Shown: positions 12,086-25,890, counted from the stretch's first letter. The stretch: 64,000 bases of DNA from Hymenolepis diminuta (GCA_900708905.1 CAADRB010000008.1:3094744-3158743); one strand, 5' to 3'. Program-made: numbers and translations. Notes: generated from the letters alone by a model not told the origin.

Positions 12086-15000
12086 TATTTCGGCATCTAA
12101 TTTGTCTTCATATGGTTGGTGTTAGAGGTCAAAACACCGCCCAATTGACAACATTTTATGACCCGAATAACTGTCAAGTTTTCAGAAGCGATGGTGCGCC
12201 CACGAGTTGATAAGGTGGATGTATTACTTGGAAACAAGCTGTGGGAACTAATTATCCTGTGGCAAAGCAGCAACGCCGTAGATTCGAGCTGTATTTGTCA
12301 ACGTCCTATCACAGAACGACAAGAATTTACGTTGAGAGGAATAGTTTCAATTTCGAAGTGTTACCTATATGAAACTATTTTTCCTGAAATAATCCTAATG
12401 TGTAAGATTCTTTATTTTCCACCTTTCAATTCCTGCTTCTTATAATCCCCTTTTATTCGAATGAATTGGTTGTAAATGGCGCACAAAATGAATCGAGTTA
12501 TAGATACGCAAACGTGCACCTTATTTTGATATGGTGATTTGGTTCGTTTTGTATTGTGGTGTTGCCGGGGTAGAAATTGTGACCAGCGCAATGTCTTAGA
12601 GAATCTAGGAATGCGTTACAGTATCTTACAGAGAAGAGTAGATTATAGTACAAAAATTACGATAACAGAGCTCTTATAAATTAAAATTTCACTGCAAATC
12701 ACATAGATGACTGGGTTATTTTTTAAACAACCGAAATAGTAAAGTCTGAGTTGAGAATAATTGATCTCCAGTGGTTTCAAGCCCTATTAACTTGAAAGAG
12801 CAGTAAAAGTCAACAGTGGGAGCCATATACCCATAAGGTCCTCGTTTATTTGTGGATAAAGGGCGAAATAAAAATATTTGTGAAAAAAGAGTTATAAGTG
12901 AATTGAAAGTAATAATCTCTGATATTTGTTTCCTAAACATGTATCCCTTAGCAGTAACTTTAGGGAGAAGAACTGATAATATTGGCCCTTATTCATACAG
13001 CTTCCTCAGAGAAGTTGATCTTTCGAGAGGACATGCAAATAAAGCAGCTATCACTTAAATTATGCACAATAAACTAAACGGTTTTAAAAATGTTCTAATA
13101 TTTGGATGATATTAGTCTGAACATTAATTTTTTCTTCTAAAAGTATGAAAATATTATATTCATGCCTGGTGAAAATTTGAAATTAAATTTCAAATGAAAT
13201 CTGCTTATTCTGCTGATTGTATTCTTTCGCACAGCGCCTATACAAAAGTTGAAAAGCATTTCAGCGACTAAGGCATTCTTCACAAAAGTAAAATTTACAT
13301 TCTACTACTAATATAATAGTAGCAATATTTTATCAACATGGCGAATTTTCGTAATACAATAAATTTATAAAATGAACTCTGTGAATATGATACTCTTGAG
13401 CTGGTTTTATTCTCGCTTATAGACAAGACAATTAGACATACACTTATCTCAACCTCAAACAGGACATACCATTTGCCTTGGGTGAATTCCAAAGATCTCC
13501 GCTACGATAAAAACATGACAGAACTCTTATCAAATCTTAACTATAAGAAAATACATATAATTAAAGAAAACATGACTAGAACCACAATTAAACTAAGTGG
13601 TCAGTAAGTTTTAAAAATCCTTCGATAACTATCGAGTCAGTTTGCACTTAATTTTTCGAACGTTAAGTCATGATACGAGATATCACATTCGTTTTGATTA
13701 TCCAGAATTCAACAAAAGTAAAACTTTTGATTCCGAAATTTCATTATCTACAACATGACCGCAAAGTTCCCAAAATATGAATTGAAGGAGGTCGTATTGT
13801 TGTAAATACAATAAAATTTTCCACTTGTTTTCTGGTGAATTCTAAAAGGTAATCGAGTCATATCGAGATTAGTCAATGAGACCACTATAATGGACAGAAT
13901 GGAATTGGTAGAGAGTGAGATAGTCAGGAAATAAGTGAAGCAATAATTTTTTTGATTATTTATAAATTTTATATATTTGTTAAAAGGAACTAAAATTATG
14001 AGTTATTGCCTATTCAGTGCTTTGAGCAATGCCCTATTTCCGGTAATTCTCTCTTGTTACCCAGTTCTGGGATCTGTGAGCTCTTATTAGAGGTTAGTAG
14101 GAATGTTACAATGACCTTTAGAACCGAACTTTAAAGTAGAAGTTGGAATAGAATTCAGGGGGGGGAAGAATATGTAATGACAAAGTGTCACAGCAATGTA
14201 TCTATTTGTCTGATTCGTACTTTCGATGCGCTTTTTTAACTAAATGGATTTATTAAAAATGTCCTATTACTGCGGCTGACGATTGAATAAGTTAGTCAAA
14301 TATATATTTTTCCCCATGGTTTGTATGTAGTTAAATCGATTTAAACTGTGGAAAAGTCAGGAAAGCAGAGCCGCCTATGATTATTGGTGATCCAGGATAT
14401 CAAATTTGCGGTGAGCTCTTTAACCGACAAACACTTACTCACCGTTTACTAATTCTGCATTTTATTCTCTCACTAATCTTGTACATAGAAGCTGATCTCA
14501 ATATAAAGCAGTTCTCCGTTCACTGAGATTTTGTTTAAAACAAGACGCATTCAGTTATTCCGGCTCCTAACTTTGGGCACCTAAGGCTGGCAAATTCGCG
14601 GCTCTGGGATAGGTGCATTCCAGCTTCATGTATGGTAGCTTTAAAATGCCAACATCGCCATTATCAGTTGAACATTCTGTGATAGGACTCTCTCTGTGGA
14701 AGGGGCTATGTTAATTCTGTTAACTTAAACCTGCTACTAGAGAACCAACCAAATTTACTTTTCAGAGACAGAGATTTATATGAATGCATCTTTACGAAGT
14801 GGCGTTTTGAAATGCCGTCAGGAAGAGGACACTGAATCAAAATGGATAGACCAATGAGCCCGATTAATAAATGCATTCGGACAAGCAATACTTCGTCATT
14901 TAATGATCAATAAGCTAAAAGTGGATCAATTGTACATTACAACTTGGATTAGGTAAACGCAGAGGGAAAATAATTATAGATCATGCAATGCGGCTTACCG

Positions 15001-18000
15001 TAAATGCCTTATGACCAAATAAGATTCGTTTAAGTATGATAAAATAAAGTGCAAAGGAACGTATTTTAGTACATTTGCTATTCTGGAGGAAATCACTGAT
15101 GGCTCCATGGCTCCACCCAAAATAAGAAAGTTATCTTCAGTTTTGTAAGGAGATGCCGATTTCTAAACTAATATTTGTTGCAAGAGATAAAACATTTTCG
15201 TAAAACGCCGTCATCTTGAAAATTATCTCTATTTCAATTTTTCTTGTAAAATTGTCATTTGTTTACCTTGTTAATTTTGTTCATACTTTTTCAACTGTAT
15301 GTTTATTAAAGAATTTTAAAGGAAAGAAAAAAATGCAATTTATTTTTTTCCCAAAAGTATTCTGATTCTCTAAGTGATATTTTTTCTGATTACTAAGGTA
15401 TTTATCTTGTAAGAAGTTTTTGCTATAAATTTTACTTCTCCCTCTTTGAGAAATGCGCTTATCTATTTTACTAAAGTGACGATAATTCTCTCTTAGGTAA
15501 AAGTGAAGAGAGACTTAATCAATTTTATTTTACAATTCTGCCGCCATGAATCTAATTTTCAGGTAACATCTCTCACAAGAAAATTCCCTAAAGAATATGT
15601 GGTTTTTGCCTTTTCCGACTTCTTTATTCTTGCTAGCAAGACTGAAAATTCTCCTAAATGCTAATTTTACAGCTTCTATTCGAGTGGTGTGTTTAGTACA
15701 GTTGTGCAAGTAAGGTTAGTATCTAATGTTCTTAAACTATTGGTATGTATGTTTCTGGCGTAATTAAGTTAAAAGATACGACGGCAGAACTTCTCCCAAA
15801 ATGTTAACTGAATGAATCAGTCTTTTGCGATCCTTTCCAGTCAATGGGAGATATATTTTCTAATTTTTCTTGTTCTTCTTGTATATTCAATATAATTGTC
15901 ATTGACTCTCCAGAATTCATTGTAAACTTGTCTCCAAAAAAAATATAATAAAATTCACTTACTGTTCAACTTTACTCATTTATCAATGCAGAATGCTATT
16001 CTCTAAATCAGATGCTCCGAAGTTTCTGCTTAATGATCTTATAGAGAATTAATTAGCTGTAATACTTATGATGTAAAAATTTTTTATAAATCACTGATAA
16101 TTCATAATTTAAAACCTTGCGACCTCTATTGAGGAATAATTTGTCACATTCCAGTTGGAAACATCTACTGCCTACTCAATCTCAAACTATACTACCGCTT
16201 TTGCATAAAATGCAACGTATTTTACTTAAAATTTTCTAATCTGTCACTCAGCCCACTGGGAATGCATTAGAGATGGAAATCTCATGCTCTTATCAATCAA
16301 TGACGTCCGTTAGAGTGCTTTTTGTGAGTTAATCATTTGCCCTTTAAAAGAAAACAGAAGAAATCGTCCTCTCATATCCATTTTTTAATGTACCATTATA
16401 TTCCATCAAAAAGGTCTATTTGATTTTATCTTCTTTAGTGAGTATAGGTCTGTTAATTGTCGTGATTACAATCCTCTATCGAATAGAACTTTTTATTCAG
16501 TCAATCTGATCGACTAAAATGATTAGTTTTTGTTCGTGTTGCATAGATTTAACGATTATTGTTATCAAATAGGGAGGAAATTAAAGTATGAAGATGTCAC
16601 TTTTGGAAAATAAGAATATCTCTGGTGCTCGAGTTGCACTTGACACCTCTTCTTTGAAAAGGACCGTTGAAAAGTTCAGTTCTGTTGGAAGATAGTTTTA
16701 AAGGCAATTGAGCAAAATTGTATTGATTTGTATTGTATTGAGTTTTCTTGCAGTTTCAGATAATCATTTGCTGCAATCCAGGGGAAGAATCCCTGATTTA
16801 AATCTCTGAACTTGAACCACTCATTTAGAAAATATTGTGCACTCCTAATCCAAAAATCTTTAATACTTTGACGTTGGTTTCTGCATCTTTTGGTCCCCCC
16901 CTCTCCATTATCATTTCTTTGATATACTGTTTTAATCGACGTCATTTGCTTCCCACAATTAAAAGTTGTATATTGTTTTATATTACCGTGAGTAATAAAG
17001 AGTTTAACTTATTAGTATTTTGCGACCTTGAACAATTGAAACAAAAGTTTTAGTGAGTGGAATACTACATTTATTAAGACCTTAGTCATGCACCGTCCCA
17101 AGCTTATCCAAATCGATTTCATGCCATGTTCCTGACCTTATTTTCCACAAGGTCAGTAAAATAATCCATTTACCTGTTCGACACATTTCCGTGTTTTACA
17201 TGGTGTCACATTCATTCTAGTTTATTCCATAATGCCACTAAGTGTTAACGGTCATCCGATCATGTATATAATTTATATCGCTATTTACTATTGATTCAAA
17301 TTCATTTATCCAATAATATGCTTGATTAATGTGCTCGTTCGCTAATAGTCAACTCAAGGACGCAGACATCCTATTTACTATCATATTCAGTACTTATAAT
17401 ACATAATACCCGCTTGTCACCTGCTTACACAATATCTTCCGTGTATACGTTTTTTGATACATTACCCTCTTACAGCACTCTTATTTCATTCCCTCTGTGT
17501 TACCTTATTCAATATCTTCTCTGTGTTATTCCGTCCGTCCTATTGGTTTGGTACCGTGTTAATTCCTATGCTACTATCAATAAGTTAATTAGCGGATTTA
17601 GTTTGAGATGCTACAACTGACATCTCAAGCAATTTCCCCTCATGGATAATTAAATGCACAGCAAAATGAAGGTCATTTCTATCAATACCGTAACGTAAAA
17701 TTTTATGGTTTTAATTAAAATAATAAAAGAAAGAAACGCCCTTTAGCGCCTAAATGTTTTCGAATTTCATGAGTGTGTAGCGGCGTTTTTACCTCATTCA
17801 AATGATCGCTGGAAGCCAAATTTTCATGTCTTTGAATATGGGGCCAATATTGTGATAATATTAATGTTCATATTTCAAACTCTGGCACATAGTTTCCTGA
17901 TTGAGCCCATGTCTTATGATTTATTCGTTTTATCATTTATATGAACATAATATATGTGGTAGACATATTATACTATACATATATATGTTTTTCGAATTAA

Positions 18001-18825
18001 ACGAATTCGAACACCATACATGTAATATATGGACTCTCCCTGTATTTAACATTTTGCGGTGAATTCACACTAATCTTTGACATGATTTACCCAACCAAGT
18101 GACTTGTCTTCCTCCAGTGATGAAATTTGATTCACGCTATTTTAACTTAGCATTCATCATTATCGCGTTGTATCATGCTACAGAATCATTATTTAGAAAC
18201 AAGTAAGTCTTGTACGCACTATTAAAAATCAAAGAATTTCCCTTGTGAAAAACAAATTTTGATTTCCTCAGATAATCAGGGAGCCTTTTGTAAAACTTGC
18301 ATATTATATATACACTATATGCTACTCTTATATGCTTCTCCAATGACATGAAATCTAGTTTTTGCGGTTATGATATTGATTTCGCACTAGATATCGCTGG
18401 ATTGCATTAACTCAAACCAGAGAGATTAGAATGGATGCAGCCAGTTCAACCAAATGTATTATATTGGAATATAAGTTGTCTTAAAATTAAAAATCCGCCC
18501 GATTGATAACATTTTTAGTCCCACATGAACTGTTTAAGGATGACTCTCTGCATTTTTCATCAACGAAGTCACAGTTATGTCTTCACGGCCCTATGACTCA
18601 TAACCCCTCTTTGTCATGTCCAAATGAATTTATCAACCCTTCCCCGTTCTATGACCGTCTCGGTTCATTAAAATTGCACCTACACTCCTCGCCCAAGTGA
18701 CCTATAATTTGTCTTTGTACTTCTACCTCTACATAAATGCTTGTCATTGACCGGCTCCTATACTTCTCTCCCATCTCCTCTGTTCCTCATCTCTCTCTTA
18801 CTTGAATCCTCATCGTGGTTTGTTC

Positions 18826-19020
18826 AGTACATTTTGGCCCAGTCAGCTCTTGATATTCCGCTCTAAAACTGTTGTTACTGTTATCATTGGCTGTTAGTTA
18901 TAGTCTTAGTTTTACAATGAAGATTCGGCCCGTTAGTTTCTACAATTTGGTAACTCCTAAATTGGTGATTTAGGTTCGTGTTAGCCTTTACAATTTGCCA
19001 CGCTCTCAGGTTATTGATAA
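18826..19020 (+). repeat. LTR-like 3' end, copy 1 (same family as 37215-37315)
   Basis: The segment from attttggcccagtcagctc (18831) matches 37224 onward closely, and the later piece tttacaatttgccac (about 18988) matches the primer-binding-like piece at 37274. In this copy the two matching pieces are separated by about 110 extra bases. Upstream DNA (18700-18825) is pyrimidine-rich. Consistent with a decayed LTR of a Ty3-like element. Confidence 0.45.
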
Positions 19021-19440
19021 GGGTGATGGACGACGTTGGACAACCCGCGGAAATTGATTATCCTGAGACAAAACATAAGTGCTGAAGTTATGAACTTTGT
19101 TTTGTCGGCTTTCTATCTGAAACCTTTTTGGGATTAAAATTATAGATCTGAGTGTGTATTTCAAAACACTTCTTGTTGCATAGAAAGTTATAAATACGTC
19201 AATACACATCTTACTGATACATACTGTTCATAAAAAGCATTTTAGGGAAACATATTTGAAACTCATATGATGTATAAATTTTTGCCGGCGATTTCGTAAA
19301 CTTATCAGAACTCTGAGATTCGCGTGACAGTCCGCAACAGTCATTGCACTGATATATGTATTTGCTTCTACAATAATCTATCAACGCTATTGTATACTCA
19401 TAATTTGTTCCCTAGCTATTCTGGAGGTTATAGCTTCTCT

Positions 19441-19560
19441 CTTCTACCAACCATCGCTATGACAACAAGATGGCGAAGAGCGACAACTGGTTGAAAAGCT
19501 TTATCGTACGACGAGAGAGCACGGGAGTGGGGGAGGGGGGAGAGCAGCGGAGAGGCTTGT
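19441..19560 (-). repeat. LTR-like element end, minus strand (same family as 39169-39260)
   Basis: Read on the minus strand there is a degenerate poly(A) signal (gataaagc), then caaccag, then a tail ending catcttgttgtcatagcgatgg in staggered form. The segment 39169-39230 has the same order of blocks (ataaag, aaccag, gtcttgtta, gcggtgaggatgg). The adjoining G-rich run at 19522-19540 is unusual in this AT-rich window. Confidence 0.5.
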
Positions 19561-22500
19561 GTAAGTAAGAAACTGCGGATCGGATATGGTGAAAGTTGTT
19601 TGTTAGGAGAGTAAATGTACTTTAAAATATAACAGACGGGTCAGGGATACAAAACAATCAGGTTGGAGTATAAATACACTGCTTTTTCAATGCACTTTGG
19701 AAAGGTGCACCTAAATTGATCAACGAAAGGTTTGGTATTGAGTCGTGGCTGCGGTCCATATAATTTGATTACAATGGGAGGAAATTTTAATCAGTGAAAA
19801 TTTAGTTACTTAGAAGTTGAGAGGACTACTACGTAACCATGAACAGCTCGGGCAATTTAAACATCTGGTGACTTTTGGAGAGAGTGCTTCATTATTACAC
19901 AGTGAAACGACTGATAAATTTCAATCTCCCTATTATAGTTTATGAAAAAAGAACTTATAAATTGTAAAACAGATTTCATTTAACTCAATCCTAATCAATA
20001 TTGCAAATATATCTTAAAATTAAGAATTTCGATGATCATTTAAGTCATTAGTTTTATAAGTTACACGACCTTCAGTTTCTTTATATCACCTCATTTTCTT
20101 AATGTTGGATTTAAATATCTACACTTGCAGACCGATATACTGTTTTTACCTTTGTCAGATATCATTGCATTCCTTAAATTTAAAAGACTGATGAGTAGTC
20201 TGTGATCTCAATTACTTACGTATCTGGATGCTTGTCGAAAATTTTGGGGTGAAAATAAAAGAAAAAAATTGGGAAAAATTAAGGTTGAGATCTACAACTG
20301 CGATCAAACTTATTTAAATAAATATCTACCTTTCTAATGCTCAGATTCTCGCCTTTTGCTCGGCCATAACAGTGAAGACATTCGATTAAGTAGAATTGAC
20401 TGGTTTCGAGGTTTCATTTTACCGATCCATATGTGGGCCAATTCCAAACAACTTATAATTCATTTTTGAGTTTGATAAAGCCCAAATATCAATAATGTTA
20501 ATTCACTGATTATAAACTTAATTATTTAATTTAAAATAATAAGTAAATATTAAATAAATTACTTATAAACTTACCTCACTTTAATAACGGATTCATTAAT
20601 TAATTTTTGTTTCACTTCATTTTAACAAAATCATTAAAATATATCATCTTCCAGAGTATTTCCAACTTCTTTTCGCATTGAAAAAACTTAATTATATTCA
20701 ACGGGGCTCCAGAAAATAGAAATAATAACTAAATTTGAGTTCATTAGATTTTATTTGTTTAGGAATAAAGTTTGAGAAGAGCAAATTGATTTACTCAAGA
20801 GAAAATCGATTCCATTTCACTCGACAATTTGCTCTGTTAAGAAAAATATTGTTCTCTACCAGTTTTCGAAATCTTGCTTAAGCCATTCAGTAATAAAGTA
20901 TCGCAATATTTTTGATCCTCTATAAAAGAGGAAAAGAAGGAAATATGATGAAAGTACTGTAAAATTATATATAATTAGGGCAGTTTCAACGCTACAAGAC
21001 CTCGAAAATGGAAAAATTTTCAATCATTGGCGTACTGAGACATTCATTCAAACTAACATATCACTTTCTTCTCCCCTATTGCGATTTACATTGAGAGCAT
21101 TACGAAAAACTGGCCAAACCACGATTTGGCTCAACAGAGCGTTTTTAGCAATTATTCAATGATCTTTGGTGTTATGAATTAATACCTGAGTAGAAGATTA
21201 TCAGCTTTTTCTATTTATAATATTCAAATTAAGTCTTATTATCTTCTGCAAAACTAAATACTATCTGCTACGTTATGTCTGCAAGCTGGTCAAAATCAAG
21301 CAAGAATCCAGATGGAAATCATTAAATTGAGGAGTTTCAATTCCCTTTTAGAATATTTAGAACAAAATTCCAGACACTACACAACTGTTGGGTGCACAAG
21401 AAATAAATTATGTCTGTTGGCATTAACAAGAATCTTATTTAAAAAGATCAAAACGATTCGTAATGAAGCGGATATAGCTTCGGCAGAAATTCGAATTTGA
21501 TCTGAAAATTCTGGTAAATTTCTTATGCAACAGATAGTCATTCACTGTCTTTCTATATGCATTTGCCTCTTTTTTACCCTTTATTTTAGGATAGTTGCAG
21601 TATTGTATTAATATTAGCATTATTGAATTATTAGGGAAAAAATACTAAAGAATCGAAATTAATTTAATAGTTTGACAAATTCTCCATTCACTGTTGAACG
21701 TGCCACAGCTCATATGGCTGATTAAATAGTTAAGTTAATTCAAAAATTTTAAATAAAATCGATTTATCAGATAAATTATGCCTATAAGTAATCGAATAGC
21801 TATTGTTGTTATAAAAAAGTTATTACAATAATCTATAAGCGTAGCGCTTCTCAAATAAATGGAGATCTAAAATAAAAATATAGCGTTTCCCGAATTATTA
21901 GTTTCTTTCTTATGAAGAAAATTTGCAATACAATTTTCGAAAGATAACCGTAAAGTTAGTTATTTTAAATAAAAAGTTTGAGCCGTTCATAAGGAAATTG
22001 ATTCCACCTTAAACGGGTTTCCTCTCAGTATGGATATTCTTTCCTGCACACCGCCTTGGCAAAAATAAACGATGGGCAAAAACCGTAACTTTGGCCTTCT
22101 AATACCCAACCGAATTTGCAAATGAAAAATCTCCTCAGTTTGTCCACAATCACCACAATCAGTCAAGTTTTTAAAAAAACGTCTCCTCCTCTTATTCCTA
22201 AAAATTGCATCATTAAACACAAATTCACCTGTAAAAGTTTACTTGTGAGAACTCATAAGTGCAGTTTAAAAGTCACAATTATTCTATTAAATATTGCATA
22301 ATTTTATTGGTTCGATAAGTATTAGTGAGAACGAAAAATTGCCCATCTCATATTTTTAATACTGAATGTAACAGCCCTTGAAAGCTCATTCATAATACAA
22401 TTCTGTCAGGTTAAAATTTTATGACAATAATGTCAATAATAGGAGGAGGATATTCCACCATCTGCTCATATTGTATTTATAAAGGAAAAATTTTTTTTAA

Positions 22501-24560
22501 AATACTTTTAAAATTTTACTCCAATAAATATAATAGAGTTTAAACCTAAAAGTAGTCAAGCGAAATCACATGTCCTAAGTAAATTAAATCAATAAAACCA
22601 TGAAAGATTTTAAAGATAAATATTTTTTAATTAAAGTATTACTGTAATCAGGACTTCCAATTTGCTGAGAAACCTGTGCATTTTTTGAATGTAATAATTA
22701 TTTAATGTAAAAAAATCATTTATTTCTGCTTTGAGAAACCACTCAACCGAAAAATTGAAAAAAGAATTAAATTCGAAAATTAAGTGTTGATTGTAGTATA
22801 AAAACGAAAATAATTCTTTCTCGAGATGAAATTTCAATAGCCTATGTCTCCTTTCAATAAATAATTATTGTTTCACTATTAACTCGGATATTTCTTTTGG
22901 GGGAAATCCAGCCATCATGAGTTATTAAACAGCGATCCTTCATAAAAGGATCGTAAAATAATCTACCGGGCCTATTACAATGAAGCTTCCTTCGAACTAC
23001 TGGGAATATATTAAAACTGATGTCCAGTACTTATAAGGTATGGTCATGCCACTTCTATCCCAGTTTTTCGAAGGTTGAGAAAGCTAAAGAAGCACATATT
23101 TTGGTTTAATTAGTCCCTAACTTTTATAGAAGGTATTCTTAGCATTAGGTATTTGTAAATTAAAATTTATTGAAAGGAAACATATTTTGCCTCAAGTCTT
23201 CTTATGAATGAAATTGTTTGCATTTCTTAATAACATATTTTACATATCAAAAATTAGATCTCATTAAGGCTAAAAAAATACACATAGCTGGGATCGCATC
23301 AGTTTGCTTAAGATTAGGTGAAGGCTCTTACTCCATGATCATGTTTGCAGTGCGGTCGGTTGATGTAAGTTGAAATTTGCACCTTCTGCCCCTAGTTAGA
23401 AAAAACTGGTCACCACCTTCCCGCTTATGGACATTAGAAAATACTTTACGGTGAGCATGTCGCGAAACTTTCTTCGTTTTAAACTGATAGCGGAAATTCT
23501 TAATTATAATTTTTTTAATAAATGTCGAGTAATTAGTCATTTTTGCAAGATTAGAACACAATATTTGCCATTTTCAGATCACTTCTATTTTTGTTTAAGT
23601 AATCAATACAATAACATTAATATTTTTCTAAATTAAAATTTGCAAAAACGAAGTATAAACCTAGCACTTTCTAAAAAAGTAATCTTTAAAACTACCATAA
23701 TATTATTTTTATTTTAAAAGTTTGAGTAGGTTTAGTATTAAAAGTAAAGGTCGTAATTTTCAGGTCCATTTAGGAAAGCGTCCTCCAACTTTCATTCTGG
23801 ATAGAGAGTAGCATCATGGAACCTTCCTAGTGAGAAACTTGAATTCTACCACCCTTTACATTAACAGGACATATCCAGTGTAGCTGATGATTTCGCTCAC
23901 TGTGTGTGCGCCTATGAGGATCAAACCCATGACCAGTAATAACTGCGCCACCGACACACAGTTCATGGAACATTTAACGAGTCCAATAAGGTATGAAGCA
24001 GGGGAGGGGACAAAAGGAAGCAAGTAATAATCAAGAGTATCAAATAACTCACGTTTTTTGATCTACGAATTTATCGATTTGTCTATATTTTCATAAGGAG
24101 TAGGTCTTAAAATTTGTAATTCATAAATTCATGGTTGAGATTATCTGTACGATATTTGGAACCTTTTGACCGACTAATTTAGTTCCAAAGTCAGCCTGAT
24201 ATATTCTCATCCCATTACACCCAAGAACATGTAGATGGAACTAAAAACAATTTTTAAGTCATTGCTCACAAATTTAAATGAAGTTGAGTACAACAGATTC
24301 AAACAAAGAAAGGAAATAACGATCTTTAATATAAGATGTAGTTAATTAATATCAAACAACTTCAGGTATTTTTTAATCATAATCATCCTTATATATGTCA
24401 TTATTTATTAATCAATAGTCAACGCAAATTTAAATTTCCAGACTACGAAGCATAGAATTAAAAATTTTTAATTCTAATAACTCATTTTTACACTTAAAAT
24501 ATCAACACATTTGAGCACTTTTTGTTTAAATAAATCACCATAATCTTTCGTAAGCACTAG
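19561..24560. other. Stretch without a supported gene, upstream of the GPCR
   Basis: AT-rich with scattered short open frames on both strands (for example the minus-strand frame 21987-22220) that have no recognisable domain and no matching splice partners. One tRNA-like fragment is listed separately at 23900-23962. I see no clear promoter element for the receptor gene. Confidence 0.45.
23900..23962 (-). repeat. tRNA-like fragment (pseudogene or SINE head)
   Basis: The minus strand reads ggtggcgcagtta (A-box-like) followed about 15 bases later by gggtttgatcctc (B-box-like). Flanking gtgtgtc and gcacacac could form an imperfect acceptor-like stem. The spacing is too short for a normal functional tRNA, so I call it a tRNA-derived remnant. 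Confidence 0.35.
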
Positions 24561-24571
24561 ATAACAAAACA

Positions 24572-24589
24572 ATGCTCAAAAAATGCTGA
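24572..24589 (+). promoter_or_regulatory. Overlapping upstream ORF of the GPCR
   Basis: An ATG at 24572 opens a five-codon frame (MLKKC) that stops at TGA 24587-24589, overlapping the receptor ATG at 24583 in another frame. If both lie in the mRNA, the uORF would lower initiation at the first receptor ATG and could favour the downstream Met38/Met39 codons. Confidence 0.4.
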
Positions 24590-25890
24590 ATAAAATTAAA
24601 ATTCTGCGCACTGATAAGGCAGCCAATCATAATCCAGCTTGCAAATGCGCAGCCATTCACCAACTGAGGCATTATTCTAATTCATATGGCTTGATGATGG
24701 TTTTCAGCGATGTAGTCATAACCTGCGGTCAGCTAGGAGTACCCCTTGAATGTTACTCCCGAAATACATCCAAGGACGAAGACAAGGCCTTCATAGCCAC
24801 TTCCTTTCAGAAGAACGTTCGCCAGTTCATCATTGTCTACCTCGGATCCTTTATATCGGCAACTGGTATCCTCGGAAGTATTATTTGTCTCTTTATATTT
24901 CTTAGAACTCGGTTAGCTGTGCCGACCACACATTATCTACTTGTTGCTAGCGCATCAGTTGATTTAGTTTATATCGTGTGTGAGGCTATTGTTCATCATC
25001 CTTCTTTCATTATTGGAAACCGAAATGGAACCCAATTTGGATCTTACGTCTTTCTTGGAGTTGTTCGAAGTAGCATAAATCTCTCCCAACTCCTTCGAAA
25101 TTGGATTATTGTTTGTCTGGGTTTCGAGCGTTATCTCCTAGTGTGTCATCCGGTCTATTTTCGAACTCAATGGAAAATGAAAAATATTCATCTAATAATG
25201 ACTCTCGTGACGATTATGTGTATTATTATCCGCATTCCTTATATTCTTTCTTACATATTTGATATCTGGGGTCCAGATTGGTGTAAATTGAGTGGGACCA
25301 CAACCGCCATTCACACAATTACGGATGTTATTTTTGTGACTGTTATACCTGTGCCTTTGGTGGCAATAATATCAGCTATCGTTATTGCAGAATCTAATCG
25401 TTTGCAGGAGTGGAGGGAGAAAATGATGGTCAGGTCAACTGCGAATCATATCAAGATGAATAATTTCAACCGGAGGGCGCATCAAGCTATAATGGCAGTT
25501 GTCTTCTGTTTCACTCTATTCACAGGAGCCTTTCTGCCAAATGGAATCCTACGACTTCTTCAGTACAGTGGGATTGGTAACGTTTGCAAAATTTACTTCT
25601 ATCGACAAATCACCGCGGCACTGGTTTTTATTGGTGGTCTGCTTAATTCAACCATGAATTTCTTCATATACTTAGCTTACTGGGCTCGATTCCGAAAAGT
25701 AGTGTGGAATACCATAAAAGACTTTTTCCCATGTTTGGGGAGGTTAGAAGTGGCAAAGACACGACGAAGAAGTACCATCTCAATCGTCAGGTCGAGCAGT
25801 ATATTCAATATCTCCGTGCATTCCACTCTTCCTAAAAGCGGTTCAGGGAATAGAAAAGGGTCTTCGATACGGATTCTCGTGAGCACCTAG
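24583..25890 (+). CDS. Rhodopsin-like (class A) GPCR, FMRFamide/neuropeptide- or flatworm orphan-type
   Basis: Single-exon 435-residue receptor; an in-frame stop at 24562-24564 precedes the ATG. Seven hydrophobic segments lie at about residues 81-107, 116-137, 154-188, 203-224, 247-269, 299-326 and 343-366. Class A marks seen: Asp127 in TM2 (position 2.50); ERY at 182-184 followed by LLVCHP (DRY motif); NFFIY at 359-363 (NPxxY variant with Phe for Pro); a possible N-glycosylation site at Asn61; Cys384 in the tail; and a basic RRRST site in the C-terminal tail. Departures: Ser replaces the TM1 Asn in G-N, the usual TM3 cysteine (3.25) is Leu158 although ECL2 has Cys234, and TM6 lacks CWxP (FTGAFLP). 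ERYLLVCHP with an NFxxY ending resembles FMRFamide-type receptors. Flatworm-specific orphan families are an equal possibility. The ligand cannot be told. Initiation may be at Met38/39. Confidence 0.93.
   Translation: MLNKIKILRTDKAANHNPACKCAAIHQLRHYSNSYGLMMVFSDVVITCGQLGVPLECYSRNTSKDEDKAFIATSFQKNVRQFIIVYLGSFISATGILGSIICLFIFLRTRLAVPTTHYLLVASASVDLVYIVCEAIVHHPSFIIGNRNGTQFGSYVFLGVVRSSINLSQLLRNWIIVCLGFERYLLVCHPVYFRTQWKMKNIHLIMTLVTIMCIIIRIPYILSYIFDIWGPDWCKLSGTTTAIHTITDVIFVTVIPVPLVAIISAIVIAESNRLQEWREKMMVRSTANHIKMNNFNRRAHQAIMAVVFCFTLFTGAFLPNGILRLLQYSGIGNVCKIYFYRQITAALVFIGGLLNSTMNFFIYLAYWARFRKVVWNTIKDFFPCLGRLEVAKTRRRSTISIVRSSSIFNISVHSTLPKSGSGNRKGSSIRILVST

Larger units (their letters stand above)
9700..18820. 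other. Long stretch without a supported gene
   Basis: Short open frames exist (for example 11085-11276, 12158-12445, 16835-17053) but none shows a domain, a repeated splice pattern or convincing composition. The segment around 12120-12340 is less AT-rich than its surroundings and adjoins an LTR-like end (see 12036), so it is probably an old mobile element. Otherwise it reads as AT-rich non-coding DNA. Confidence 0.5.

Noticed and set aside
12158..12445. 95-codon open frame as a gene
   Set aside because: No domain, no splice partners, and it adjoins an LTR-like repeat end on the opposite strand; more likely old element DNA.
19522..19546. G-quadruplex claim for the G-rich run
   Set aside because: There are only three clear G-tracts of three or more with proper loops; a fourth would need the last run to be split. 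Not enough to claim a structure.
25677..25886. 69-codon minus-strand open frame at the receptor C-terminus
   Set aside because: Opposite the intact GPCR frame, with no independent support.
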